A stretch of 64,000 nt of DNA, from assembly GCF_043099315.1 (NCBI RefSeq), contig NZ_CP170746.1; one strand, 5' to 3'. The notes below the pieces were generated by a model that made no database searches, was not told the DNA's origin, and saw only the letters and a list, made by a program, of their open reading frames with translations. The position numbers were made by a program, and so were the translations under genes. Below are positions 16,101 to 24,741 of this stretch, piece after piece; position 1 is the first letter of the stretch; each line of letters begins with the position of its first letter. This stretch comes from Chlorogloeopsis fritschii. GTDB taxonomy: Bacteria > Cyanobacteriota > Cyanobacteriia > Cyanobacteriales > Nostocaceae.

Positions 16101-16904
16101 ATGAAAAAAATTAAATTTACTAATGGTGCTGGTAAAATAACTGCATTATTATTTCTAATCACAATTTTGCTGACACCATTTGTGGTTGTAAATGCAGGAG
16201 AACGCGGCGTATTAATGCAGTTTGGCAGAGTGCAAAAAACAATATTGGATGAGGGTATCCATGCTATAATTCCCATTTTTAATACAGTTAAAATAATCAG
16301 TGTGAGAGTTCAAAAACAAGAAATATCTGCTGAAGCTTCTTCTAAAGATTTGCAAGATGTATTTACATATGTAGCATTAAATTGGCATATTATACCTGAA
16401 GAGACTAATGTCATTTTTCAAGAGATTGGCGATGAAAAAGACGTAGTTGAAAAAATTATTAATCCCGCAGTAGAAGAAGTTTTAAAAGCAGTGATGGCAA
16501 AGTATACAGCCGAAGAAATTGTCACGAAACGAGGAGAAGTAAAATCTGGAGTAGATAACACATTAACAGCAAGATTACATGGATATCATATTGCAGTTGA
16601 TGATATCTCATTAGTTCATGTCAATTTTTCAGATAAATTTACTGAAGCAGTAGAGGCAAAACAGATTGCTGAACAAGATGCCAAACGAGCAGATTTTCTC
16701 GCACTAAAGGCAGTTAAAGAGGCAGAAGCTAAAGTAAATTTGGCTAAGGGAGAAGCAGAAGTTAATAGATTACTACGTGATAGTTTAACTAATGAAATTT
16801 TAGAAAGACAGGCACTAGAAAAATGGGATGGTAAGTTACCTTTAATTATGACTAAAGATACTCCTAAAATTTTAAATTTCAATGAAATTTTAAAAATAAA
16901 ATAA
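16101..16904 (+). CDS. Prohibitin/band-7 (SPFH) family membrane protein
   Basis: 267 residues. One N-terminal membrane helix (ITALLFLITILLTPFVVVNA), then the prohibitin onset GERGVLMQFGRVQKTILDEG and IHAIIPIF, the SPFH domain to about residue 190, and a helical coiled-coil with AKQIAEQDAKRADFLALKAV and EAEAKVNLAKGEAEVNRLL, as in prohibitins and HflC. Such proteins form large rings at membranes and influence proteases or lipid domains. The order fits the Phb1-type proteins of cyanobacteria. No partner SPFH gene is adjacent. Confidence 0.85.
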   Translation: MKKIKFTNGAGKITALLFLITILLTPFVVVNAGERGVLMQFGRVQKTILDEGIHAIIPIFNTVKIISVRVQKQEISAEASSKDLQDVFTYVALNWHIIPEETNVIFQEIGDEKDVVEKIINPAVEEVLKAVMAKYTAEEIVTKRGEVKSGVDNTLTARLHGYHIAVDDISLVHVNFSDKFTEAVEAKQIAEQDAKRADFLALKAVKEAEAKVNLAKGEAEVNRLLRDSLTNEILERQALEKWDGKLPLIMTKDTPKILNFNEILKIK

Positions 16905-16947
16905 TTAGATTAAATTAAAAAACCTAATTTTGAAGATTGGATTTTCA

Positions 16948-17376
16948 TTAACTACCAAAGAAGAAATTAGGAGTATCAAGGATTTTAAACTGGATTAAAG
17001 CCAGAATTAAAAAAGTATACGCAGTTGAAGAAAGTAAACCTGTCAGTAATTCTTTTTTTAAGTTGCGTTCTTGGGATTGTTTTTGCAACACATCAATTGC
17101 ACCTGCTTGCATCAAGAGAATACCAATAATATTAGATAGCCAATAACCAACTATGACACCAGGCATCATTAATTTATGAGAAAAAAGACTACAAATATAG
17201 CCGAAAAAATAAGCAATTGGTAAATTGAATATTAAATCGTTCCACCAGCACAATGGTGATAATAGATATCCAATCACTAAGAAAAATCCACCTCTGAGCT
17301 TCTGCAGCAAGGTTTTGGGTAAACTCTCTGAAGTTTGTGATGACAACTCTTGTTCGCTCTTTTTGCTACTAATCAT
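16948..17376 (-). CDS. Small membrane protein of unknown function
   Basis: 142 residues: a polar N-terminus of about 25 residues, then three or four hydrophobic segments (LRGGFFLVIGYLLSPLCWW, IAYFFGYICSLFSH, VIVGYWLSNIIGILLMQAGA, STAYTFLILALIQF). Convergent with the band-7 gene, 43 bp apart. I do not recognise the family. AT-rich codon use is like its neighbours. Confidence 0.65.
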   Translation of the reverse strand: MISSKKSEQELSSQTSESLPKTLLQKLRGGFFLVIGYLLSPLCWWNDLIFNLPIAYFFGYICSLFSHKLMMPGVIVGYWLSNIIGILLMQAGAIDVLQKQSQERNLKKELLTGLLSSTAYTFLILALIQFKILDTPNFFFGS

Positions 17377-17756
17377 AATTATACAGTAATTCTATCCACT
17401 TACCGTACTTTAAAATAAAAAGTCCAAAAAGTCCAGATCCAAATGAAAGTTGAAACTTAATAGCACAGTGTTTATAGCTATTTTCAACTACCAGCAGTAA
17501 TAATCAGTAAATCAGTCAGTGACGTTGCATAAGTAAAATCAAGATTTTGTATCACTTCACAGAAATATGGACTTTTACTGTATTCTAACCGTAAAATACG
17601 GTAAGTCAATCAGGTTTTAGTATTTTATGATAATTTTCCAGCAGTCGGGCAAAAGTTGTAGTTGCGCAAAACTGTCTGCACAACAGCGTTACAACCAATC
17701 TTTTAGTTTCAGCTAAACAAAGCCGCACTTACAAAACCCCGGTAAAGGATAGGAGT
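17377..17756. other. Intergenic region, divergent promoters
   Basis: 380 bp between the divergent membrane-protein gene and the TauE/SafE gene. It must carry both promoters, but I see no clear box, repeat or RNA. Confidence 0.4.
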
Positions 17757-18548
17757 ATGGACTTTTTATTGTTGCCTCTGTTGAGCTTTCTAGTTGGTAT
17801 TGTTGTTGGTTTGACGGGAATTGGTGGTGCTTCCCTAATCACCCCAATGTTGATTTTTGTTTTTCAAGTACCACCTGCCGTAGCAATCAGTTCTGATGTC
17901 GTTGCTGCAACACTCATGAAAGTCGTTGGTAGTATTAAACATTGGCAGCAACAAACCCTTGATGTGCAGGTGGTGAAATGGCTAGCTTTGGGAAGTGTTC
18001 CTGGTTCTCTATTCGGGATAGGTATACTGCACCTGATTAAACACAAGGCAGAACATAACCTGAACAACATCATGCTGCACCTGTTAGGTATGACGATTCT
18101 GTTAGTTACAGTTTTGGCGTTGGTGCAAATGCTGCTGTTGACTTTCTTCCCAAAGCTTCAATTACCTGAACTACCAAAATTTGACTTAACAACCCAATTA
18201 GGATGCTTGCAGACAATAAGTATAGGAGCATTCTTCGGTTGTATTGTCGGTTTAACCAGCGTCGCTTCCGGTTCAATGTTTGCCTTGGTGCTGATTGCAT
18301 TTTTCCGCTTGGATGCAAGAAAGTTAGTTGGTACAGATATTTCCCAAGCTGCAATTCTTTTACTGTTCACCGCTTTTGGACATCTTACCTTGGGAACTGT
18401 TGACTGGGGTTTAGTCTTACCGATATGGCTTGGCTCAGTACCAGGAATATTACTAGGAGCTAAAATTTGTCAAGTTGCACCACAGAAACCATTGCGGTTT
18501 ATGATTTACTCTATATTAATGATGGTGAGTTTAAAGCTAGTTTATTAG
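17757..18548 (+). CDS. TauE/SafE-family sulfite/anion exporter
   Basis: 263 residues with seven to eight hydrophobic segments and the family's internal two-fold repeat: LLSFLVGIVVGLTGIGGASL with PMLIFVFQVPPAVAISSDVV in the first half, and GAFFGCIVGLTSVASGSMFA with FFRLDARKLVGTDISQAAIL in the second. TauE/SafE proteins move sulfite, sulfoacetate or related anions across the inner membrane. The substrate is not given by sequence. It stands within the CadD group and near the sulfur genes 6 kb on, but not in an operon with them. Confidence 0.88.
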   Translation: MDFLLLPLLSFLVGIVVGLTGIGGASLITPMLIFVFQVPPAVAISSDVVAATLMKVVGSIKHWQQQTLDVQVVKWLALGSVPGSLFGIGILHLIKHKAEHNLNNIMLHLLGMTILLVTVLALVQMLLLTFFPKLQLPELPKFDLTTQLGCLQTISIGAFFGCIVGLTSVASGSMFALVLIAFFRLDARKLVGTDISQAAILLLFTAFGHLTLGTVDWGLVLPIWLGSVPGILLGAKICQVAPQKPLRFMIYSILMMVSLKLVY

Positions 18549-18633
18549 ATAAATTTACATGGGGTATGGCTATTCATTAGAAAGCATGACAATACTAAAT
18601 AACAGTTGATATGTTTCACTGTCTATCAATTTA

Positions 18634-19290
18634 TTATCTCCAAGGTAAGAGGGCAAACGTACCTCTTTCATACATGATGTACAAACCCAAGGCAATTAAT
18701 ACAAAAGGTACAAAACTTTTACCATAGCGAGTTAAAATAAGAGCTACTTTTGATTGACTAGCTAGTAAATAAGTAAGAGTATACCAAATACTTTTCATGA
18801 TGAGAAATATTATAATAATTACTAACAATTCTGTTAATCTATAACCAGCAAATAAAGGAATGTAAATACCAACATTATCACCACCATTAGCAAAGATAAT
18901 TGCAGCTACTTTATAAGTTTGAGGGCTAAAAATACTCAAAATAATATTTATAATTGGGTGTTTATTAGTAGATGTATTGAAATTAGTAGTTACAGTCTGA
19001 ACTTCCGAACCTTCTACTTCTTGACTCACTAATTGCTTAATTCCAATTACTATTGGCAGTATTCCCAATAATCCTATCCATGCCTTTGGTATTATTAAGC
19101 CACCCAAAAAACCTGGTAAACTAACAATAATAATCGCAAGAAAACCAAGATACTGACCGATAAATATGTGGCAACGTCGAAATTGATGATTTAGCTGTGA
19201 AAAAAATAGTAGTAATATAATAAAGTCGTCAATATTGGTGGCGGTAAAAGCAATAATTGCCTCAGTAATAAGTGTGGTAATGTTACTCAT
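18634..19290 (-). CDS. CadD-family transporter, paralogue 2
   Basis: 218 residues. TNIDDFIILLLFFSQLNHQF, CHIFIGQYLGFLAIIIVSLP, LIIPKAWIGLLGILPIVIGI and FANGGDNVGIYIPLFAGYRL are all present, so the metal-transport signature is intact. The loop (residues about 95-115) is short and lacks His/Cys clusters. It is divergent from paralogue 3, sharing a 65-bp promoter region, so the two may be regulated together. Confidence 0.85.
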   Translation of the reverse strand: MSNITTLITEAIIAFTATNIDDFIILLLFFSQLNHQFRRCHIFIGQYLGFLAIIIVSLPGFLGGLIIPKAWIGLLGILPIVIGIKQLVSQEVEGSEVQTVTTNFNTSTNKHPIINIILSIFSPQTYKVAAIIFANGGDNVGIYIPLFAGYRLTELLVIIIIFLIMKSIWYTLTYLLASQSKVALILTRYGKSFVPFVLIALGLYIMYERGTFALLPWR

Positions 19291-19355
19291 GCGGAATTGT
19301 CAAAAATAACTATTTAACAATAAAATATTAAGCAAACAAATCAGGACATATTGAG

Positions 19356-20048
19356 ATGAGTGAGTTATTTACTACACTCTTGGTCGGAATTTCAGCCTTC
19401 ATTGCCACTAATATTGATGATATCGTTATTTTATTGCTACTGTTTTCTCAGTTAAATTCTAACTTCAGGTGTAGACACATCGTTGCTGGTCAGTATTTAG
19501 GCTTTACAGTGTTAATTATTGCTAGCCTAACTGGGTTATTTGGTGGATTAGTCATACCATCCAACTGGATGGGATTACTGGGATTAATACCAATGACGAT
19601 GGGTATCAGCAGTTTGATTAATAGAAAAGAAGATGAAACTCAAGAGGCAGCGCGTTGCGGTGAGGTTGTAGTTCCTACAGCCGAATATCAAGATGCAAAT
19701 ACTACAAGTTTTTTCAATGCACAGACTTACAGTGTTGCAGCTATCACCATCGCTAATGGCAGCGATAATATCAGCGTTTATGTACCATTATTTGCTAGCG
19801 GTGATTTAAGTAATTTTATGATTATTGTTGGCGTATTTTTGATATTAATAGCAGTTTGGTGTTATCTAGCTTATAAATTTACTTCTCAAGCAAAAATTGC
19901 CGATATTTTAAGTCGATATTCTAGCTATATTTTACCTTTTGTTTTAATAATGCTAGGTGTAATTATTATTTTAAAAACCGAATCTTTAAGCCTAATCAAG
20001 CTAGCAGCAAGTTCTGTGTGTTTAGCGATTTTAGTTAAAAATAACTGA
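19356..20048 (+). CDS. CadD-family transporter, paralogue 3
   Basis: 230 residues. TNIDDIVILLLLFSQLNSNF, HIVAGQYLGFTVLIIASLTG, IPSNWMGLLGLIPMTMGISS and TIANGSDNISVYVPLFASGD. The central loop carries RCGEVVVPTAEYQDANTTSF with one Cys. ATG follows 65 bp after the start of the divergent paralogue 2. It is followed by a strong bidirectional terminator separating it from the convergent lysR gene. Confidence 0.85.
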   Translation: MSELFTTLLVGISAFIATNIDDIVILLLLFSQLNSNFRCRHIVAGQYLGFTVLIIASLTGLFGGLVIPSNWMGLLGLIPMTMGISSLINRKEDETQEAARCGEVVVPTAEYQDANTTSFFNAQTYSVAAITIANGSDNISVYVPLFASGDLSNFMIIVGVFLILIAVWCYLAYKFTSQAKIADILSRYSSYILPFVLIMLGVIIILKTESLSLIKLAASSVCLAILVKNN

Positions 20049-20054
20049 AAAACC

Positions 20055-20086
20055 AGATCCCCGACTTTTCTAAAAAGTCGGGGATC
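20055..20086. terminator. Bidirectional terminator between CadD paralogue 3 and lysR-type gene
   Basis: AGATCCCCGACTTTT pairs perfectly with AAAAGTCGGGGATCT, a 14-15 bp stem with a loop of a few bases, then CTTTTT on the plus side. A close relative of this hairpin is at 61427-61460. Confidence 0.8.
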
Positions 20087-20120
20087 TATGCTTTTTAATT
20101 TTCATAATCCTATCTACTAA

Positions 20121-21056
20121 TCAAGCTACTTGCACATTATCTTGCATAAGGAGAGCTTCAAAAGCTATCATTACTCTTGTCTGAAAACGTTGGCGGTGTT
20201 TCAATTTCCAAACAGGCTGGATGATTTCTAATTTTTTGCAAGATTGTTTTTGGGGAACGGTAATTTTCACAGCGTGTAATGTTCCTAGTAGTAATTCTTT
20301 TTTCACCATCAACTCTGGAATAGCAGCTGCACCAACACCACTTTCTACAACTGCCTTCACCATTTCGCTAGTATTTAAGTTAATTACAACATTCAGATTG
20401 CTGGGTTCAATTCCCCAACTTTGTAAGGCTTGATCAAATATTTGCTGTGCGCCGGAACCAGACTCACGCATCACCCAGCTTGTGTTGAGTAATTCATCTA
20501 AATAAATCTCGCTACGTTGATACCAAGGGTGAGATTTGCCAACAACAATTTGCAGGCGATCGCTTCCGACTTCTTCCTTTTCTAAACATTGCTGTAATGA
20601 TGCTTTCATCTCCCCTGTCACCAAACCCAAATCATACATACCTACAGCAGTTCCTTCACAAATTTCCTCAGCATTTCCCAGCTTACAGTTGATAAAAATG
20701 CCAGGATATAACTGCTTGAACTGGCTAATTTTTTCGGGTAGCCAATAGTTACCAACCGTGAGACTTGCACCTAACTTTAACTCTCCCCGTTGCAGATTGT
20801 TTAATTCCTTTAAGCAACGTTCTGTTAACTCTACATGATCGAGAATTTTTTGCGCCTCACCCTGCAATAATTTCCCTGCATCCGTGATTTCAATATGCCT
20901 ACCAATGCGATGAAATAACCTAACACCATATTCTGTCTCTAAGCTTTGGATCGCAGCACTGACTGCTGGCTGAGTGATATAAAGTGCTTCAGCGGCACGA
21001 GTAAAGTGCAACACTTCTGCCACGGCTAAAAAAATTCGCAACTGCTCCAGCGTCAT
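20121..21056 (-). CDS. LysR-family transcriptional regulator
   Basis: 311 residues. The winged helix-turn-helix occupies residues 1-60 (MTLEQLRIFLAVAEVLHFTR, AAEALYITQPAVSAAIQSLE, RLFHRIGR) followed by a linker helix and a periplasmic-binding-like effector domain (LKLGASLTVGNYWLPEKISQ; VVGKSHPW; WVMRESGSGAQQIFDQ). The closest remembered relatives are CysB/Cbl- or RbcR-like LysR proteins, but the ligand cannot be told. It lies upstream of, and divergent from, CadD paralogue 4, a usual regulator-target layout for this family. Confidence 0.9.
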   Translation of the reverse strand: MTLEQLRIFLAVAEVLHFTRAAEALYITQPAVSAAIQSLETEYGVRLFHRIGRHIEITDAGKLLQGEAQKILDHVELTERCLKELNNLQRGELKLGASLTVGNYWLPEKISQFKQLYPGIFINCKLGNAEEICEGTAVGMYDLGLVTGEMKASLQQCLEKEEVGSDRLQIVVGKSHPWYQRSEIYLDELLNTSWVMRESGSGAQQIFDQALQSWGIEPSNLNVVINLNTSEMVKAVVESGVGAAAIPELMVKKELLLGTLHAVKITVPQKQSCKKLEIIQPVWKLKHRQRFQTRVMIAFEALLMQDNVQVA

Positions 21057-21485
21057 TTTGGCTCTGTACAGGCTTGAGGATAGTAACTATGAAAACCTTG
21101 GAAGTATTATACGGCAAATCAGGCGGAAAACTGTAGATTAATTTACATATTCTTGATGACATGGTTGCAGTTATATCTGCGTTTCAATAAATTACGTCTA
21201 TGGATTTGACAAAAAAGAATGTTTGCTTTTATTGATGGGGAGCCATAGAGTGAAACTATGCCTCTGGTACAAGCTTCTTAGGTAAAGTAAAGCACCAGTT
21301 ACATTAATTAGTTTATTTGCTGATGACAACAGAATTTAACTACCAACAATTAACGATCGCTTCTGTGTTACTACACAATCCCTAAGCAATTCTATATTCA
21401 CAACTCGAACCTCCATGTCAAGAAACACCCAGCTAGATACTGATACAGACGGTTGACACTACCATTGAGGAGACAAGATACACAC
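21057..21485. other. Divergent regulatory region lysR / CadD paralogue 4
   Basis: 429 bp. A 20-codon frame at 21323-21385 (MTTEFNYQQLTIASVLLHNP) is likely chance. No clear LysR box (T-N11-A palindrome) could be singled out from several AT-rich candidates. Confidence 0.35.
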
Positions 21486-22238
21486 ATGAGTGGATTACTG
21501 ACTGCTATTCCTACAGGACTCACTGCTTTCATTGCTACTAACCTCGATGATATTGTTGTCCTATCATTATTTTTTTCGCAAATCAATGCTTGTTTTCGCC
21601 GTCGTCATATATTTATCGGTCAATATCTAGGTTTTAGTGTCCTAGTCATTGCAAGTTTACCCAGTTTCTTTGGCAGGTTTATCTTACCAGAATCCTGGAT
21701 TGGGTTACTCGGTATTGCTCCTATCATTATTGGGATCGCTCGCTTTCTACATCCACAAACAAACGAGCAAGAAGATTTAAATACTCCCGAATCTTCTCAA
21801 GCTTGGTGGTACAACTTCCTTTCACCTCAAACTTATGGTGTCGCAGCAGTTACCATTGCCAATGGTGGAGACAACATCAGTATCTATATGCCAATGTTTG
21901 CTACTCATACATGGGATAGCTTACTTGTGATTTTGGCTGTTTTCTTCATGATGGTGGGTGTATGGTGTTATGTAGCCTATTGCTTAACTCAGGTAAGTGC
22001 GATCGCATCTGCAATTTCTCGCTACGGTAATCCTCTGGTTCCCTTTATCTTAATGGGATTGGGTGTTTCCATTTTGATAGAAAGTCACACTTTAGAAACT
22101 CCTGCCTTAGTTTTCATCACTGTTGTATCTATTGCTTCCTATCTCTTAATTGTAGGCAAGAATGCATGGCAAGAAGTTTATGGATTTTCTTTGGGATTAC
22201 CTGAAGCTGAAGTATTGTCTAGGCTGAAGCAAAAATAA
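21486..22238 (+). CDS. CadD-family transporter, paralogue 4, with C-terminal extension
   Basis: From ATG 21486 (MSGLLTAIPTGLTAFIATNL) the product has 250 residues, about 30 more than its paralogues. TNLDDIVVLSLFFSQINACF, HIFIGQYLGFSVLVIASLPS, LPESWIGLLGIAPIIIGIAR and TIANGGDNISIYMPMFATHT are intact. The extra C-terminal part adds a hydrophobic segment (LVFITVVSIASYLLIVGKNA) and an amphipathic tail. The TTG at 21453 is a weaker start. It may be controlled by the divergent LysR protein. Confidence 0.85.
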   Translation: MSGLLTAIPTGLTAFIATNLDDIVVLSLFFSQINACFRRRHIFIGQYLGFSVLVIASLPSFFGRFILPESWIGLLGIAPIIIGIARFLHPQTNEQEDLNTPESSQAWWYNFLSPQTYGVAAVTIANGGDNISIYMPMFATHTWDSLLVILAVFFMMVGVWCYVAYCLTQVSAIASAISRYGNPLVPFILMGLGVSILIESHTLETPALVFITVVSIASYLLIVGKNAWQEVYGFSLGLPEAEVLSRLKQK

Positions 22239-22347
22239 ATTTTTCTAGTATACGCATTGCATCAACAGACAGATGAGAAATTGTACATCACATACCCTAA
22301 AAAAGGTAGTTAGCATCTGTAAAAAAATAAATTTTCAGGAGAAAAAT

Positions 22348-22677
22348 ATGAAACTATTCAAGAACCATCTCATCAAAATTACTCTTGTTTGCTTATTACT
22401 ACTAGCAAACTTGATGTTGGCTCAACCATCTTGGGCAGGTAAAAAAATCAGTGATGATCCAGACTATGTAGAAGTCACTAAATTATTAGAATCTGCTTTG
22501 CAAGATAAACAAACTCAAGGTTCTACACCAGAGCTTGAACAGGCGATCGCTAATTTAAAATTCCAAAAGTATATCTTAGAAAATAGTGAAGAATCTGTTG
22601 GTATTTGCCGCAATGAAACAAATAAAACACTGTTAGTCTATGGTCAAAAACCTAAAAAATCTAGCTCAACCTACTAG
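22348..22677 (+). CDS. Small secreted protein; last codons altered by IS630
   Basis: From ATG 22348 (RBS CAGGAG at 22336) the 109-residue product has a clear signal peptide, MKLFKNHLIKITLVCLLLLA ... AQPSWAG, and a mature helical part (YVEVTKLLESALQ; TPELEQAIANLKFQKYILEN) with one Cys. Unknown function; its length, signal and placement recall the other small secreted protein at 14656. The TAG stop at 22675-22677 is supplied by the IS630 left end. Without the IS the frame would end TYYY instead of TY, so the protein is probably still functional. Confidence 0.65.
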   Translation: MKLFKNHLIKITLVCLLLLANLMLAQPSWAGKKISDDPDYVEVTKLLESALQDKQTQGSTPELEQAIANLKFQKYILENSEESVGICRNETNKTLLVYGQKPKKSSSTY

Positions 22678-23886
22678 CGCGACCGGACTAAAATAGTGCA
22701 ATAAAGATGTTAAAAGTAGACAAAAAAATGGGACGTGGACGAAGGGACAAGATCCGCTTAAGTGCAGAACAAAGACAAAACTTAGAAATGATAAGCCGCA
22801 ATGGTCATGCAGCAGCGAAAAAAATTCTCCATGCGCGTGTACTTCTGATGTCGGATGAGGGTGAATATGGGAAGCAACGTTGGAATGACCAACAGATAGG
22901 AGCAGCGCTGGGATTACATCGTAATAGCGTCGCCCGCATCCGCAGTTCATTTTTAAAGCAAGGAGAACAAGCAGCCCTCAACCGCAAGCCACGTCAGACA
23001 TCACCTGTGTCGCGCAAATTAGACGGGGAAAAAGAGGCTTATCTGATAGCTATATGCTGTTCACCACCGCCAGATGGCAGGACTCGTTGGACGCTCAAGT
23101 TACTGGTAGACGAACTCAAAGCGCGTAGTATTGTCACGGAAATTGGTCGTGAGACTGTGCGATGTACGCTCAAAAAAACGAATTGCGTCCGTGGAAAAAG
23201 CAGCGCTACTGTATTCCCGAACGCGATACAGCACGCTTTGTAGCCCAGATGGAAGAAGTCTTAGACCTGTATACTAGCCAGCACACAGATTTGGAACCAC
23301 TAATTTGCATGGATGAAGCTGCTTATGAGTTAAAAGCAGATGTATTCGAGCCAATACCAATGGCACCCAAAAGCGATCGCAAAGAGGATTACCATTATGA
23401 ACGGCATGGTGTGCGTGCCTTGTTTATATTTTTTGATCCTCTGCGGGGATGGCGACGAGTGAGTAGTCGTCAGCAGCGTACTCGCGTCGATTGGGCATTG
23501 GAAGTTCGCCAACTTCTAGATGTAGACTATCCCCAGGCTCGGAAAGTCAAGTTAGTGTGTGACAATCTCAATACTCATCACATTGCTTCACTGTATGAAG
23601 CTTTTCCTGCAACTGTTGCCCATCGATTAGCTCGCCGCCTAGAAATTCACTATACCCCTCGTAATGGTAGTTGGTTGAATGTTGCCGAGATTGAGTTAAG
23701 TGTCCTTTCTCAACAATGTCTTGACCGTCGTATTTCCTCTGCCACCGAGTTAGAAAAGGAGTTATCTGCTTGGCAGAACCAGCGTAATCTCACCAATAGT
23801 CAAGTTCAATGGCGCTTCACTACAGAGGATGCCCGTATCAAACTCAAACACCTATATCCTAATGCACCAAATTAATCCGGTCGCGC
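22677..23886 (+). mobile_element. IS630-family insertion sequence
   Basis: Terminal inverted repeats begin GCGCGACCGGA (22677-22687) and end TCCGGTCGCGC (23876-23886), with further pairing inward (TAGTGCA versus TGCACCA). Both ends are flanked by TA (22675-22676 and 23887-23888), the target duplication expected for IS630/Tc1-type elements. The element is about 1.2 kb and carries one transposase in two overlapping frames. Confidence 0.92.
22707..23875 (+). CDS. IS630 transposase read by -1 frameshift
   Basis: The first frame (22707-23243) gives the helix-turn-helix part (LSAEQRQNLEMISRNGHAAA; QQIGAALGLHRNSVARIR). The second (23162-23875) gives the DDE catalytic part with D in ICMDEAAYELKAD, D in KLVCDNLNTHH and E in WLNVAEIELSVLSQQC. 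They overlap at an A7 run (23172-23178). Slipping back one base there joins RCTLKK to NELRPWKKQ, the sense expected for the family, so production by programmed -1 frameshifting is likely. The fused product is about 389 residues, normal for IS630. An ATG at 22728 is an alternative start. Confidence 0.88.
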
Positions 23887-24182
23887 TACTACTAGCGTGT
23901 CAAGGCTAAATTTGTGCATTAGATTCGTAGTCATATTCTGCGCTAAAGCGCTACTACGAGCCTTTTCTATCGCATCATTTTAGTCTAGACAGTCCACTAC
24001 ATTTATTGAGTGGTAGTCTCTTAATTTATAAGACTATAGTGTTATAGTTACTAACAAATTAGTAATCTATCAATTTTTGTATTTTGATAAAAACAATTTA
24101 TTGATTTTATTGAAGATAAATTTTATAAAATAATATTAATTAAATCTAAGTATTTTGACAGTTCATTGAAGACGTAAATCTA

Positions 24183-24608
24183 ATGAAAACAGACTTAGAA
24201 AAATTAGATGTCAAGACTTTAGAAAAAAAGAAATACAGATCGGACAGAGTTCGGGATCACTTGGCTAATGAACGTACCTATCTAGCATGGATGCGGAGTG
24301 GGATTGCGCTCATGGGTTTTGGTGTTTTGATTGTGCGGTTGCGGATCATCCGCCCTCCATTAGCACCGCAACCTCCTGGTAATGGTTGGAAGTTGGGTTT
24401 GGCATTTGCCTTGGTAGGTGTGTTGACAGTAATACTTTCAACTCAGCATTATTTTGCTGTTCGTCAAGACATTGACGAGGATACCTACCAGCCCCCAGAT
24501 CGTTGGATATTTCTGGCAAGTTTAGCTGTAGTTCTTCTGGGTGTGGGAGTACTCTACTATGTATTCACAGTTCCTCTAGATTATTTGCAGACTTTTATAT
24601 TGGAGTAA
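24183..24608 (+). CDS. DUF202 (YidH-type) membrane protein
   Basis: 141 residues. The family motif DHLANERTYLAWMRSGIALM (about 28-47) runs into the first membrane helix, followed by two more (LGLAFALVGVLTVILST and IFLASLAVVLLGVGVLYYVF). DUF202 proteins are small inner-membrane proteins of unknown role, sometimes next to carbonic anhydrase or sulfate genes. The 294 bp upstream, after IS630, are AT-rich with a CGCTAAAGCGCTACTACGAG-type repeat and no gene. Confidence 0.85.
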   Translation: MKTDLEKLDVKTLEKKKYRSDRVRDHLANERTYLAWMRSGIALMGFGVLIVRLRIIRPPLAPQPPGNGWKLGLAFALVGVLTVILSTQHYFAVRQDIDEDTYQPPDRWIFLASLAVVLLGVGVLYYVFTVPLDYLQTFILE

Positions 24609-24633
24609 TGGAGTATAGGTTTGTAGTTTTTCT

Positions 24634-24659
24634 CTCTTTCCCAGGCTCTAGCCTGGGAA
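24634..24659. terminator. Hairpin between DUF202 gene and cysK
   Basis: CTTTCCCAGGC pairs perfectly with GCCTGGGAAAG around a TCTA loop, between two convergent genes. Small GAGGCTCTGCCTC and CCATGCAGAGCATGG palindromes follow. Confidence 0.7.
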
Positions 24660-24741
24660 AGCATTGATTGAGGCTCTGCCTCTTTCATCACCATGCAGAG
24701 CATGGTAATGAGAAAAGATAGACTTGTGTTTACACCATAGG

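Noticed and set aside
22707..23875. IS630 transposase considered a pseudogene because of two frames
   Set aside because: The overlap holds an A7 slippery run exactly where a -1 shift yields a normal fusion, so programmed frameshifting is the better reading.
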